The notes below the pieces were generated by a model that had not been told where the DNA came from, ran no database searches, and saw only the letters and a program-made list of their open reading frames with translations. Positions 1 to 9,325 of a stretch of DNA of 64,000 nt are shown here, one piece after another. Each line of letters opens with the position of its first letter. The first letter of the stretch is position 1. The DNA is taken from the NCBI RefSeq assembly GCF_025574485.1, contig NZ_JAOBPO010000003.1, positions 163,867 through 227,866 of the forward strand, read 5' to 3'. The position numbers and the translations under genes were made by a program. The stretch is from Kordiimonas aquimaris (lineage in GTDB: Bacteria > Pseudomonadota > Alphaproteobacteria > Sphingomonadales > Kordiimonadaceae).

Positions 1-1
1 T

Positions 2-1729
2 AAAACACCCATTTTAAACGCGGACATACAGTTATACGTTCGCACTCAAATACCTGAAAAACTGAAAGCAGGCGATACTGTCAGTACGCTCGCAGTATTT
101 AACCCGATGAATGGTCCAATAGTTCCAGGCGGGTTCAATTTTGCACAATATAGCCTATTAAATAATATTGTCGCCCAAGGCTTTACCGTTTCAAAAGTAC
201 AAAAAATTGCGACAATGCCGAGAGAGTACAATTTTCAAGTGTGGCTCGAGAATTTTAGGACCAATATTGCTCAACAAATATCAAAACACATGGAACCAAT
301 AAACGCTGGCATTGCTGTCAGCCTCATTACTGGCCAAAGACACTACCTAGATAGTGAAACGAATGCAGATTTACGTGACACAGGTCTCTCACACCTGCTT
401 GCTATATCAGGGTTGCACATGGGCTTGTTAACAGCAGCAGCGTTTGCTTTATTTGAATTAGCTTTTGCCAGTATTTCTGTTGTCGCGTTGCGATACTCAC
501 CAAAGAAACTGGCTGCAATTTTATCCTGGATGTTTGCATGCATATATCTGATGGTTTCTGGTGGAAGCACGGCCACCATTCGCGCCTTCATTATGGTTTC
601 AGTAGCTATTCTTGCGGTCTTGACAGATCGTCGAGTTGTTTCACTGCGTAGTGTCGCACTTGCAGCTTTCATTGTTCTTTTAATTGATCCTGCGGCACTA
701 TTAAGCGTCAGCTTTCATATGTCATTTGCTGCAACTACGGCTCTAGTTTTGGCATTTGAGCACATAGATGCCATAAGACGAGATAAAAGAAGAACACAGA
801 AAACCGCTAATACCCGATCATTATTCAGAACCACTATATTTTATATTCTCGCAACTGCAGGCACGACATTAATTGCACAAATCGCTGTAGCTCCTTTTGC
901 TTTATATCATTTTCAAGCGTTATCACTTGTAGGTTTGCTTACAAATATAATTGCTATCCCTATAATGGCATTCATTGTTATGCCTGCTGCTTTTTTAAGC
1001 CTATTGTTCATTCTTATAGGTATCGAGCCGTTTCCATTAATTATTATGGAATATGGTTTAGAAGTAATTTTGTATTTAGTTCAATATGTTAGAGGAATTT
1101 CCGAAGGTGTTTTTTATTCCTTGCCTTATCATTCAATATTGCTGCCAGCCAGTGGGGTTTGCATTGTTATTTCATGCGTTATGAGTGGAAGAAATGGGCT
1201 GTTGTTTTGGTCCATATCTGTTCCTCTTGCTTTAGTTCTGCTCGCAGCTGAACCGGCTGATATATTAATTGATAACGGTGGAACCGTCATCGCATACCAT
1301 ATTGATGATGAACAAAGCATCGCAATCGTCGGAGGTCGTCGAGGCGGCTTTCGAGATGAAGCATGGAAGAATTACTGGGGGGTAGACCCTGAAATTGCAG
1401 TTCGTAAAATCGATCAAAAGTGCGACACCAGAGCCTGTTTAATAAATATACCGCATAATAATTTATCAGGCAGTCCGCTCAAAATCATACGCTCAAATAC
1501 GCTTGAAACAACCAGAGTTGCATGCAGTGCTGGTGCAGTCGTCATAGCATCATATAGGCATAAAAATTATTGCAGAGAAGCTGGATTATTTTTAGCTGCA
1601 GAAGACATCAAGCGATATGGTCCTGTTGGCCTTTGGTTGCAAAAGGCTAACAACAACATATCGCCTGACAATCAAGACGTTTGGCCAATATTAAAAGTAC
1701 GCTGGAGTACACCGTTACCTGTAAGGTAA
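2..1729 (+). CDS. comEC: ComEC/Rec2 family DNA-uptake membrane protein, 5' truncated
   Basis: The frame is open to the left edge of the window, so the start lies outside. The visible part opens with the end of the DUF4131-type N-terminal domain (a PGGFNFAQY segment), followed by the multi-helix competence domain with the characteristic HLLAISGLHMGL motif and many hydrophobic segments. A soluble C-terminal part contains cysteine pairs (CDTRACLI, CSAGAVV) as in alphaproteobacterial ComEC proteins. ComEC forms the inner-membrane channel that brings single-stranded DNA into the cytoplasm during transformation. It converges on lexA with 22 bases between stops. Family assignment is firm; whether the cell is competent is not shown. 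Confidence 0.9.
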   Translation, partial: KTPILNADIQLYVRTQIPEKLKAGDTVSTLAVFNPMNGPIVPGGFNFAQYSLLNNIVAQGFTVSKVQKIATMPREYNFQVWLENFRTNIAQQISKHMEPINAGIAVSLITGQRHYLDSETNADLRDTGLSHLLAISGLHMGLLTAAAFALFELAFASISVVALRYSPKKLAAILSWMFACIYLMVSGGSTATIRAFIMVSVAILAVLTDRRVVSLRSVALAAFIVLLIDPAALLSVSFHMSFAATTALVLAFEHIDAIRRDKRRTQKTANTRSLFRTTIFYILATAGTTLIAQIAVAPFALYHFQALSLVGLLTNIIAIPIMAFIVMPAAFLSLLFILIGIEPFPLIIMEYGLEVILYLVQYVRGISEGVFYSLPYHSILLPASGVCIVISCVMSGRNGLLFWSISVPLALVLLAAEPADILIDNGGTVIAYHIDDEQSIAIVGGRRGGFRDEAWKNYWGVDPEIAVRKIDQKCDTRACLINIPHNNLSGSPLKIIRSNTLETTRVACSAGAVVIASYRHKNYCREAGLFLAAEDIKRYGPVGLWLQKANNNISPDNQDVWPILKVRWSTPLPVR

Positions 1730-1751
1730 CTCAGCAGCTCCATCCAAAAAG

Positions 1752-2444
1752 CTAATGATATTGGCGGAATAATCCAACAAGCTTACCTTGTACTTGAACA
1801 CGGTCAGCTTTATAAACTTGTGTTTGATGGTCCCTATTTGCAGGCACAAGGGCTATCTCAGCACCATTCTTTTCCAACGTTTTAAGTGTGGCTTCTTCTC
1901 TATCAACAAGCGCAACCACAACGTCTCCGCTCCGCGCAACATTACCACTTTCAATAATAACGGTGTCACCATCCATGATCCCAAGTTCAATCATTGATTC
2001 ACCAGACACTTCCAATGCAAAACAATCACGCGGTGTTGTCATACCTTGAGGAACAGAAATAAAACTATCAGCATTTTCTATCGCTTCTATCGGCGTGCCT
2101 GCCGCAATTTTTCCGTGTAGTGGGATTTGTCTCGTATCACTATCAACATCTGATGAGCGTTTGTTATTTATACCAAAGTCTACATTAACAACACTAGACT
2201 GAGCAGGTTTATTACTATGTTCCTGAAAACCTTCAGGTAACTTTAAAACTTCAAGCGCACGGGCACGATTAGCAAGCCGACGAATGAAGCCGCGCTCTTC
2301 CAACGCATTTACCAACCGATGCACACCTGATTTAGACTTTAAATCCAATGCATCTTTCATTTCATCGAAAGAGGGTGATACACCACCTGAACTTAAACGT
2401 TCATCAATGAAAGCCAATAATTGTTGCTGTTTTGCCGTCAACAT
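1752..2444 (-). CDS. lexA: LexA, SOS-response repressor and autoprotease
   Basis: This 230-aa protein has an N-terminal winged helix-turn-helix (residues 1-65, starting MLTAKQQQLLAFI) that binds SOS boxes, and a C-terminal S24 peptidase domain. The self-cleavage bond is visible as Ala115-Gly116 in GKIAAGTP. The catalytic dyad is Ser150 in SGESM and Lys188 in ATLKTL. Length and linker match alphaproteobacterial LexA. A GTTC-N7-GTTC box lies 33 bases upstream of the start, so autoregulation is expected. It follows moeA on the same strand with about 90 bases between, which fits its own promoter, and it faces comEC tail to tail. Confidence 0.97.
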   Translation of the reverse strand: MLTAKQQQLLAFIDERLSSGGVSPSFDEMKDALDLKSKSGVHRLVNALEERGFIRRLANRARALEVLKLPEGFQEHSNKPAQSSVVNVDFGINNKRSSDVDSDTRQIPLHGKIAAGTPIEAIENADSFISVPQGMTTPRDCFALEVSGESMIELGIMDGDTVIIESGNVARSGDVVVALVDREEATLKTLEKNGAEIALVPANRDHQTQVYKADRVQVQGKLVGLFRQYH

Positions 2445-2476
2445 ATAGTGTCTCCAAGCATTTTCGTTTACCTTAT

Positions 2477-2491
2477 GTTCTCTTTTAGTTC
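2477..2491. promoter_or_regulatory. SOS box (LexA operator) upstream of lexA
   Basis: The sequence GTTC-tcttta-like spacer of exactly seven bases-GTTC is the direct-repeat SOS box known from alphaproteobacteria. It sits 33 bases upstream of the lexA start codon, in the gap between lexA and moeA, where it would give LexA autorepression. The motif match is exact; binding is inferred. Confidence 0.8.
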
Positions 2492-2537
2492 ACTATTTGA
2501 TTGAATGTCAAGGTAAAACAAAATCATTCAAAACTGA

Positions 2538-3731
2538 TCAGAATGGTATAAATGGAACGAGGGATCCAGCTTGTGCAGCCGGCGCATCCATAGGTCTTAT
2601 GATCAAGCCATCACATTGCGCCAAAACAGTCTGCAAACTACTGTCTTGGCTGGCTGCAGCATCAACATGACGTTCACCAGCATTGCCGATAAGGCGAGCA
2701 CGCAAGTAATGTTGTCGCGGCCCATTGGCAGGTAAAGCGGTTGCCGTTGGCAAAAGTACACCGCTCGGTAATGGAGCAGGGCGCCCCATTAATTTATCAA
2801 CTAATGGACGCAAGAATAAAATAGCACAAACGAAAGCAGACGCAGGATTTCCCGGTAAACCCACAACATACTGACTTTCACGTTTTCCAAAAATTAAAGG
2901 CTTGCCAGGGCGCATTGCAACCTTCCAGAAATTCAGTATTAACCCTTTGTTTTTAAGCGCTTGTTGTACGAAGTCCTTATCACCAACAGAAGCTCCGCCA
3001 ACAGTCACGAGTATGTCAGCATCACTTGCAGCATCAATTGCAACTTCAAGCGCTTCCGGACTATCGCCGGCACTGCCGACAAAGCTAACTATCGCACCAA
3101 TTTCTTTCATCATTGCTGATAATTGAGGTTTTACACTATCCACCGTTTCATATGGATTAAACAACGCTTTGTCAGGCGACGCCAACTCGTCGCCTGTCGA
3201 AAGAATAGCGATCTTCGGTGCACGATATACCATCAGATGAGATTGACCTGCAGCTGCCGCCAGCCCAATTGATTTAGGTGACATAAAAGTACCCGAATCT
3301 AAAACTACTTGTCTTTCGTTAAAGTCTGCCCCTTTTGGCCTGACATTATTTTGAGGTTTAGATACTTCTTGAGTATTGATTATATCATCAACACGTTCGA
3401 CATTTTCCTGAATTACGACCTGGTCGCAACCTTCAGGTACCGCAGCGCCAGTGAAAATGCGAATTGTTTCACCAGAACCAACTATCCCGGAAAAAGGGTG
3501 GCCTGCAGCGCTTTCACCAGTAACCTTTAAAGATACATCTTTGCCCTTAATCTCCGCACTATTAACAGCATATCCATCCATAGCAGATAAAGCCGTTCCA
3601 GGTTGAGAGCGCCGCGCAGCAACAGGGCTTGCAATGACACGACCTGATGCGTTTTCAACTGCAACTTTTTCGGTTTGCAGAGGCTTCGCATCACCAACAA
3701 TACGCGCAAATGCTTGCTCAACTGATATCAT
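2538..3731 (-). CDS. moeA: MoeA, molybdopterin molybdenumtransferase
   Basis: MoeA inserts molybdate into adenylylated molybdopterin to complete the molybdenum cofactor. The 397-aa protein shows the N-terminal SAMDGYA motif, the domain II segment with [12 protein letters not shown], the MPT-binding core with LSTGDEL and [13 protein letters not shown], and RPGKPLIFG followed by [11 protein letters not shown], then the small C-terminal domain. Length is normal. Its ATG overlaps the moaC stop as ATGA, so the two are translationally coupled at the end of the trpGDC-moaC-moeA run. The molybdate importer modABC lies about 50 kb away in this window. Confidence 0.96.
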   Translation of the reverse strand: MISVEQAFARIVGDAKPLQTEKVAVENASGRVIASPVAARRSQPGTALSAMDGYAVNSAEIKGKDVSLKVTGESAAGHPFSGIVGSGETIRIFTGAAVPEGCDQVVIQENVERVDDIINTQEVSKPQNNVRPKGADFNERQVVLDSGTFMSPKSIGLAAAAGQSHLMVYRAPKIAILSTGDELASPDKALFNPYETVDSVKPQLSAMMKEIGAIVSFVGSAGDSPEALEVAIDAASDADILVTVGGASVGDKDFVQQALKNKGLILNFWKVAMRPGKPLIFGKRESQYVVGLPGNPASAFVCAILFLRPLVDKLMGRPAPLPSGVLLPTATALPANGPRQHYLRARLIGNAGERHVDAAASQDSSLQTVLAQCDGLIIRPMDAPAAQAGSLVPFIPF

Positions 3732-4216
3732 GATGCTCTTTCACTTCCGCGTTCATACAGGCCAGATTTACCGCCCTCCTTGGAAAGGAGGCGCACATCG
3801 GTAATTTGCATATCCTTATCAACCGCTTTAGCCATGTCGTAAATAGTGAGTGCGGCCACTGATGCAGCGGTTAGCGCTTCCATTTCCACACCTGTCTGCC
3901 CTGTTACTTTTGCCGTAGCTTCAATATGTAAAATAGTCTTGGAAGCATATGTAAAGTTAACTTTCACACTTGTAATAGCTAAGGGATGACAAAGAGGGAT
4001 TAAATCATGTGTTTTCTTTGCTGCCATGATGCCCGCTATCCGTGCGGTTGCTAACACATCACCTTTCTTCATTACATTGTCTTTAATTTGCTGCATTGTT
4101 TCAGGCTTCATAACAACAGATGCTTCAGCTACAGCTCGCCTGTTTGTTACTGTTTTGTCACCAACATCAACCATATGTGCGGCACCAGTAGCATCCGTGT
4201 GACTTAGCTTGCTCAT
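3728..4216 (-). CDS. moaC: MoaC, cyclic pyranopterin monophosphate synthase
   Basis: MoaC acts with MoaA in the first step of molybdenum cofactor synthesis, making cyclic pyranopterin monophosphate from the GTP-derived intermediate. The 162-aa product starts MSKLSHTD and carries the signature stretches [16 protein letters not shown] and [26 protein letters not shown], which include the catalytic and hexamer-contact residues. The start is chosen because it makes an ATGA overlap with trpC and restores the family's normal length; an upstream start would lie inside trpC. It also overlaps moeA by four bases. Confidence 0.97.
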   Translation of the reverse strand: MSKLSHTDATGAAHMVDVGDKTVTNRRAVAEASVVMKPETMQQIKDNVMKKGDVLATARIAGIMAAKKTHDLIPLCHPLAITSVKVNFTYASKTILHIEATAKVTGQTGVEMEALTAASVAALTIYDMAKAVDKDMQITDVRLLSKEGGKSGLYERGSERAS

Positions 4217-5013
4217 GCCGCGCCTTTCTGCAGCGCTTGCACAGCAACCGAGACATCTGGCTCGCGCATGAAAGTTTCTCCGATTAAAAAGCAAGAAGCG
4301 CCAGCCGCGGCACATTGAGCAAGGTCATCTGATGTTTTTAAACCAGATTCAGCAACTGCAATTCTATCTCTTGGTAAAGCCGGTACTAAATCGAGTGTAT
4401 TATCTAATGATACTTCCATCGTTTTCAGGTTTCGATTATTTACACCAATCAACGGACTGTTGAGTTTAAGTGCACGCATTAACTCAGCTTCGTCATGCAC
4501 TTCGATCAGGACATCCATGCCCAATGAGATAGCTATCTCTTCCAATTCGGATGCCTGATCATCAGATAATGCTGCCATAATCAGTAAAATACAATCTGCA
4601 CCGAGCGCACGAGATTCATAGACTTGATATGGGTCAAGCATAAAATCTTTACGTAAAACTGGAATATCACACGCGGCTCGTGCTTCTAACAAATAGCTAT
4701 CATGTCCTTGGAAATATGGCTTATCAGTCAACACAGACAAACATGCAGCGCCACCAGCAACATATGATGCTGCAAGTTCCGCAGGCACAAAACCTTCTGC
4801 ACGGATAAGGCCTTTTGATGGACTTGCTTTTTTTATTTCACAAATAAACCCATAACGTTCCAGAGAAACTTGTGCTTTAAGGGCATCCACAAAACCGCGC
4901 GGCTTAGACACATTCCCAAGGCTGGATTTCAATACCTCTATGGGTGTTTGTGATTTTTTCACCGAGATATGCACTTGTTTTCGTGCACAGATTTCTTTCA
5001 GAATATCTGACAT
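4213..5013 (-). CDS. trpC: TrpC, indole-3-glycerol-phosphate synthase
   Basis: TrpC closes the indole ring in tryptophan synthesis, converting CdRP to indole-3-glycerol phosphate. The 266-aa TIM-barrel shows [13 protein letters not shown] (catalytic lysine region), [30 protein letters not shown] and AVAESGL, then the phosphate-binding end FLIGETFMR. The start MSDILKEI is chosen by homologue length and because it lies one base after the trpD stop. It is monofunctional, not fused to TrpF. It is part of the trpG-trpD-trpC-moaC-moeA run with overlapping or abutting genes. Confidence 0.97.
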   Translation of the reverse strand: MSDILKEICARKQVHISVKKSQTPIEVLKSSLGNVSKPRGFVDALKAQVSLERYGFICEIKKASPSKGLIRAEGFVPAELAASYVAGGAACLSVLTDKPYFQGHDSYLLEARAACDIPVLRKDFMLDPYQVYESRALGADCILLIMAALSDDQASELEEIAISLGMDVLIEVHDEAELMRALKLNSPLIGVNNRNLKTMEVSLDNTLDLVPALPRDRIAVAESGLKTSDDLAQCAAAGASCFLIGETFMREPDVSVAVQALQKGAA

Positions 5014-5014
5014 G

Positions 5015-6043
5015 TCACGCCTTACCATCAAATTGCTGAGTGTAGCGAGCCCAGCGTACCATCGTAGCTTTAGCTGCACCGCTATCAATTAACTCACATG
5101 CTTTATCTATGCCCGCCTGCAAACTATCTATCTTGCCTCCAACAATGAGGCTAGCTGCTGCATTGAGTGAAACAATATCGCGGAAAGCAGATTTCTCTCC
5201 ATTCATCATACTTTCAATCGCTAACGCATTGTATTGCGCGTCACCGCCACGAATACACTCAGGTTTAACGAGGTTAATACCAATATCTTCCGGATCAACT
5301 TCGAATTCAGTAATAATATTGTCTTTCAATTCGGCGACATAAGTCGTCCCTGTCGTCGTTATTTCGTCCAAACCATCACTTCCGTGCACAACCCAGGCAT
5401 GGTCGCTACCTAAACCTCTTAGAACTTCAGCTAACGGACGAACCCAGTGGCGATCAAACACTCCCATTACCTGCCGTTTGGCAAGAGCAGGGCTTGAAAG
5501 AGGTCCTAGTAAATTAAATATAGTCTTGAACTTGAGAGCCGAGCGTACTGGTACCACATGCCTGACGGCTTGATGATGTGTACGCGCAAACATAAATGTA
5601 AAACCAGTTTCATCGAGAGTTTGCTGAACTTGCTGTATGCTGAGTTCAAGGTTTCCGCCAAGCGCCTCCAGCACGTCTGCTGAGCCAGACTTTGATGATG
5701 CTGCACGATTACCATGTTTAGCAACAGGTATCCCAGCTGCGGCAATAACAAATGCTGCAGCTGTCGACACATTGAAAGAATCGATTCCGGAACCACCAGT
5801 ACCACATGTATCAACCGTAGCATCAGGTGCATTAATGCGCGCAGCATTAGCGCGCATGACCTTGGCACCGCCTATAATTTCATCAATGGTTTCGCCGCGC
5901 ATCCGAAGCGCCGTCAGAAAAGCAGCAATTTGTGCTGAATCGACATCTCCGCTCATTATTCCCTGAAACGCAGAACATGCCTCATCTTCACTTAAGGTTC
6001 GACCTGCAACGATATCACTCAATATGGGTGCTAGATCAGGCAT
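5015..6043 (-). CDS. trpD: TrpD, anthranilate phosphoribosyltransferase
   Basis: TrpD transfers phosphoribose from PRPP to anthranilate. The 342-aa product has the helical N-terminal domain (MPDLAPILSDI; FLTALRMRGETIDEI), the glycine-rich PRPP loop DTCGTGGSG and the KHGNRAASSKSGSADVLEALG motif. The start at MPDLAP is supported by family length; it overlaps the trpG stop by eight bases. The trpC start follows after one base, implying coupled translation of all three trp genes. Confidence 0.97.
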   Translation of the reverse strand: MPDLAPILSDIVAGRTLSEDEACSAFQGIMSGDVDSAQIAAFLTALRMRGETIDEIIGGAKVMRANAARINAPDATVDTCGTGGSGIDSFNVSTAAAFVIAAAGIPVAKHGNRAASSKSGSADVLEALGGNLELSIQQVQQTLDETGFTFMFARTHHQAVRHVVPVRSALKFKTIFNLLGPLSSPALAKRQVMGVFDRHWVRPLAEVLRGLGSDHAWVVHGSDGLDEITTTGTTYVAELKDNIITEFEVDPEDIGINLVKPECIRGGDAQYNALAIESMMNGEKSAFRDIVSLNAAASLIVGGKIDSLQAGIDKACELIDSGAAKATMVRWARYTQQFDGKA

Positions 6044-6626
6044 CAAGCAGGCTTTCTTTTTCGCAAAACTCAATGAAGTTTCTAATCAAATCATGACCAT
6101 GTTCGGAGGCTATGCTTTCAGGATGAAACTGAACCCCATGCAATGGGTATTCTTTATGAGAAAGCCCCATGATAATGCCATCATCCGTCTGTGCAGTAAC
6201 TTTCAGGCATTCAGGGATTGTCTCCGGGTCAACAGTCAGTGAATGATAGCGTGTTGCAACATATGGAGACGGCAAATTAGCAAAAATGCTTTCTTCTGAA
6301 TGGAAAATGTCGCTGGTTTTTCCGTGCATTACATAAGGTGCCTTAACAACAGAAGCGCCGAAAACCTGCGCGATTGTCTGATGACCAAGACACACACCGA
6401 GAATAGGGATTGTATCCTTAAGCGCCCTGACAAGATCAAGGCAAATACCAGCTTCATTCGGCGTACATGGACCTGGGCTAATGACTATACCTTTAGGTTT
6501 TTTAGCAATTACATCTTCGACGCTTATTTGATCATTACGATAGACTGCCACATCCACGCCCAATTCCACGAGATAATGGTACAAATTGTATGTAAAGCTG
6601 TCGTAGTTATCGATTAATATATACAT
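6036..6626 (-). CDS. trpG: TrpG, anthranilate synthase glutamine amidotransferase subunit
   Basis: TrpG supplies ammonia from glutamine to TrpE for anthranilate synthesis. The 196-aa class I amidotransferase starts MYILIDNYDSFTYNL, has the oxyanion/nucleophile segment LGVCLGHQTIAQVFG with the catalytic Cys, and the His-Glu pair in VQFHPESI. The start is set by the conserved DNYDSF motif, which normally lies within the first ten residues. It is the first gene of the trpGDC-moaC-moeA run. Its partner trpE is about 1.2 kb upstream on the same strand, separated by an oppositely oriented deacetylase gene. Confidence 0.97.
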   Translation of the reverse strand: MYILIDNYDSFTYNLYHYLVELGVDVAVYRNDQISVEDVIAKKPKGIVISPGPCTPNEAGICLDLVRALKDTIPILGVCLGHQTIAQVFGASVVKAPYVMHGKTSDIFHSEESIFANLPSPYVATRYHSLTVDPETIPECLKVTAQTDDGIIMGLSHKEYPLHGVQFHPESIASEHGHDLIRNFIEFCEKESLLDA

Positions 6627-6798
6627 TATATGATCTTCATTAATGCCAATTAATCGGCAATTTATTTCGACCCTCATACTAAGGCGCTTGGTTTTAACAG
6701 GCAAGAGAAGGCCACATAAATATCTAAAACTTTTCGTGACACATAATTCACTTAAATCTTTTATTTAGTATCGCAAAATAGAGTAAGTTTTTCTTTCT

Positions 6799-7812
6799 AT
6801 GAAGTATTCCCGTCATAACCAGAGAGTAACGACAAAGAAGTGGGCAATTGGCTTGTATACTGTAATTGTTATTACGATTTTTGGAGTGATGATGACTGCA
6901 TTGTTGGAGCAGAACACCGCTGTTTCCTCTGTTAACGATTTAGGTATATCTCAAGCCGAGCTTACAGCGATTGTAGAAGAATACGCAGGAACAAATACGG
7001 ATGTAAAAACGCCCGAACTTGTTGAGTCAAAAACTCTTCAACTTTCTGAAAACTATCCTTCAAGCACTGCCAACAGAGCGGCCTGGACTCATCATGCCGT
7101 TAACTGGAGCGAAACCGACAAGCCGAAGATTGCAATTATCATTGATGATTTGGGATTAGACGAAGAAGCAACATATACTTTTGCCAAGATGACAGGTCCG
7201 CTAACGCTGGCATACTTGCCATACGCTGAACATCTTGAGGCACAAACAAAGCTTATTCGCGAAGCAGGGCATGAATTAATGGTTCACCTGCCAATGCAGT
7301 CACAGCGTGAAACAGCAGATCCCGGCGATAATGCATTGCTTGCGGATTTGACGTTCGACGAGTTTTCCAAACGCTTAGAGTGGAATCTCTCTCGATTCGA
7401 TAATTATGTAGGCATTAACAACCACATGGGAAGCAGTTTAACTGAAAACCCCGGCTTAATGGTCCGCGTTATGGCGCGATTAAAACGCGACGGCCATCTT
7501 TTTGTGGATAGTCTCACAACACCTGATAGCGTTGGCGTTCGTGCGGCAAATGCCGTCAATGTACCCTATGCAAAACGTGATGTGTTTCTAGATAATGAAC
7601 GAAATCCAGATTATATCCGCGGGCAAATAGCAACGCTTGAACGTATAGCAAGAAAACGCGGATATGCTGTTGGTATTGGGCATCCATACCCTGAAACAAT
7701 AACAGAGTTAAAAAGGTGGCAAGAAACACTAGAGGGTAAAGAATTACAGCTCGTGCCCATCAGTCAAATCGTCAACATTACGAATGAACGGCGCAAAATA
7801 GTTACAAAATAA
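6799..7812 (+). CDS. Divergent polysaccharide deacetylase family protein (YibQ/DUF610-like)
   Basis: The 337-aa product has a cytoplasmic N-terminus rich in basic residues, one membrane segment at about residues 16-34, a linker, and a periplasmic divergent polysaccharide deacetylase domain. That domain shows KIAIIIDDLGLDEEAT (paired Asp), LAYLPYAEHLEAQTKLIREAGHELMVHLPMQ and NNHMGSSLTENPGLM, typical of the DUF610/YibQ branch. In other alphaproteobacteria members often sit near envelope genes; the substrate is unknown. It is on the plus strand between trpG and trpE, ends eight bases before the end of trpE, and interrupts an otherwise continuous minus-strand trp block. Confidence 0.88.
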   Translation: MKYSRHNQRVTTKKWAIGLYTVIVITIFGVMMTALLEQNTAVSSVNDLGISQAELTAIVEEYAGTNTDVKTPELVESKTLQLSENYPSSTANRAAWTHHAVNWSETDKPKIAIIIDDLGLDEEATYTFAKMTGPLTLAYLPYAEHLEAQTKLIREAGHELMVHLPMQSQRETADPGDNALLADLTFDEFSKRLEWNLSRFDNYVGINNHMGSSLTENPGLMVRVMARLKRDGHLFVDSLTTPDSVGVRAANAVNVPYAKRDVFLDNERNPDYIRGQIATLERIARKRGYAVGIGHPYPETITELKRWQETLEGKELQLVPISQIVNITNERRKIVTK

Positions 7813-7819
7813 TGATCAT

Positions 7820-9325
7820 TTATCCGCGATTTGAAGAGGCAAAGCGCAATGCTTCCTTTGCTGCCACAACAAGCGCGCGAGCCTTATTAACACATTCCTG
7901 ATATTCTGATTCAGGGTCACTGTCAGCAACTACGCCTGCACCTGCCTGAACATGCATTTCACCATCTTTTACAATAGCGGTACGCAAGACAATCGCACTA
8001 TCCATTGAACCGTTTGCACTAAAATAACCGACACTACCGGCATATGGACCGCGTGCGTCCACTTCAAGTTCGTCAATTACCTCCATTGCGCGCACTTTTG
8101 GTGCACCAGAAACTGTACCTGCCGGAAATCCTGCGGACAAAGCGTCAATCGCATCATATTTGGGATCAATATCACCAACTACATTCGAGACGATATGCAT
8201 AACATGGGAATAATATTCTACAGTATTACGCGCTGTCACATTAACAGTTCCGGCTTTTGCAACACGACCAACATCATTACGCCCTAAATCCAGTAACATC
8301 AAATGCTCAGCCAGCTCTTTTTTGTCTGCCAATAAATCATCAGTTAATGCCTGGTCTTCTTCCGGCGTTTTACCGCGTTTGCGTGTTCCTGCAATCGGGC
8401 GAATTGTTACTTCATTATCTCTTAGCCGCACCAAAATCTCTGGACTGGAACCAACAATGGCAAAATCGTCAAATGACAGGTGATACATAAAAGGTGATGG
8501 ATTGGTGCGCCTTAGTGCACGGTAAAGAGCAAACGGCGGCAATTCAAAAGGCATTGTAAAACGCTGACTAAGGACAACCTGGAAAATATCCCCTTCCAGA
8601 ATGTATTCTTGTGCTCGCTTAACAATATCCAGATATTGTTCTTTTGGCGTGTTGGAAACTGGCTCATTAAACAGCGGTGCAGCGACTGATTGAGAAAGCG
8701 GCAATTGAGCATCCAACCGGTCCAGCATGCTGTCGATCAAGCCTTGAGCTTCACCGAAGGCTTTGGCAGCAGTAACATCGTCTTCTGGCCGAACTGGAAT
8801 AACAATGGTTATCAGGTTAGTTACACTATCAAAAATTGCCATCACAGTTGGTCGAATAAATAACGAAGTTGCCAAACCAAGTGGGTCAGGGCGGGCAGGG
8901 CCAATATCTTCCATCTGGCGAACAATATCGTAAGCCATATACCCTACAAGACCTGCAGCCATTGGTGGCAACGGGTGCGGTAGGTCTATTAAACTTTCAT
9001 CAACTAGTGCACGAAGACTTTCAAGCGGAGGCCGTTTATCAGCAATAAACGCTGTAGAATTTTGATGAAAATTTCTGCATATCTCTACATTTTCATCACG
9101 GTTTCGCCAAACGATGTCAGGGCGCAATCCAATGATAGAATACCTCTCCCGGTGATCACCACCTTCAACAGATTCGAGCAAACAGCTATGTGTTTCACCT
9201 TTGGTAAGCTTCATATACGCCGAAACCGGCGTATCCAAATCAGCAACTAAAGAACGAAATAGTACCTGCGGCGCACCCGCATTATAGCCATTTGAAAATT
9301 CATCGAAGTCTATCGTATCAATCAC
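7820..9325 (-). CDS. trpE: TrpE, anthranilate synthase component I
   Basis: TrpE makes anthranilate from chorismate with ammonia supplied by TrpG. The 501-aa product has the tryptophan-binding motif near the N-terminus (SCLLESVEGG), which predicts feedback inhibition by tryptophan. The C-terminal chorismate-binding domain has SPEILVRL, PIAGTRKRG, FPAGTVSGAPKVRAMEVIDELE and GAGVVADSDPESEYQE. Its start overlaps the ppiD stop as ATGA, so it is probably transcribed and translated with ppiD, a common alphaproteobacterial arrangement. Confidence 0.97.
   Translation of the reverse strand: MIDTIDFDEFSNGYNAGAPQVLFRSLVADLDTPVSAYMKLTKGETHSCLLESVEGGDHRERYSIIGLRPDIVWRNRDENVEICRNFHQNSTAFIADKRPPLESLRALVDESLIDLPHPLPPMAAGLVGYMAYDIVRQMEDIGPARPDPLGLATSLFIRPTVMAIFDSVTNLITIVIPVRPEDDVTAAKAFGEAQGLIDSMLDRLDAQLPLSQSVAAPLFNEPVSNTPKEQYLDIVKRAQEYILEGDIFQVVLSQRFTMPFELPPFALYRALRRTNPSPFMYHLSFDDFAIVGSSPEILVRLRDNEVTIRPIAGTRKRGKTPEEDQALTDDLLADKKELAEHLMLLDLGRNDVGRVAKAGTVNVTARNTVEYYSHVMHIVSNVVGDIDPKYDAIDALSAGFPAGTVSGAPKVRAMEVIDELEVDARGPYAGSVGYFSANGSMDSAIVLRTAIVKDGEMHVQAGAGVVADSDPESEYQECVNKARALVVAAKEALRFASSNRG

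Noticed and set aside
5109-5968. Plus-strand frames opposite trpD
   Set aside because: They are shadows of a well-conserved enzyme; no features of their own.
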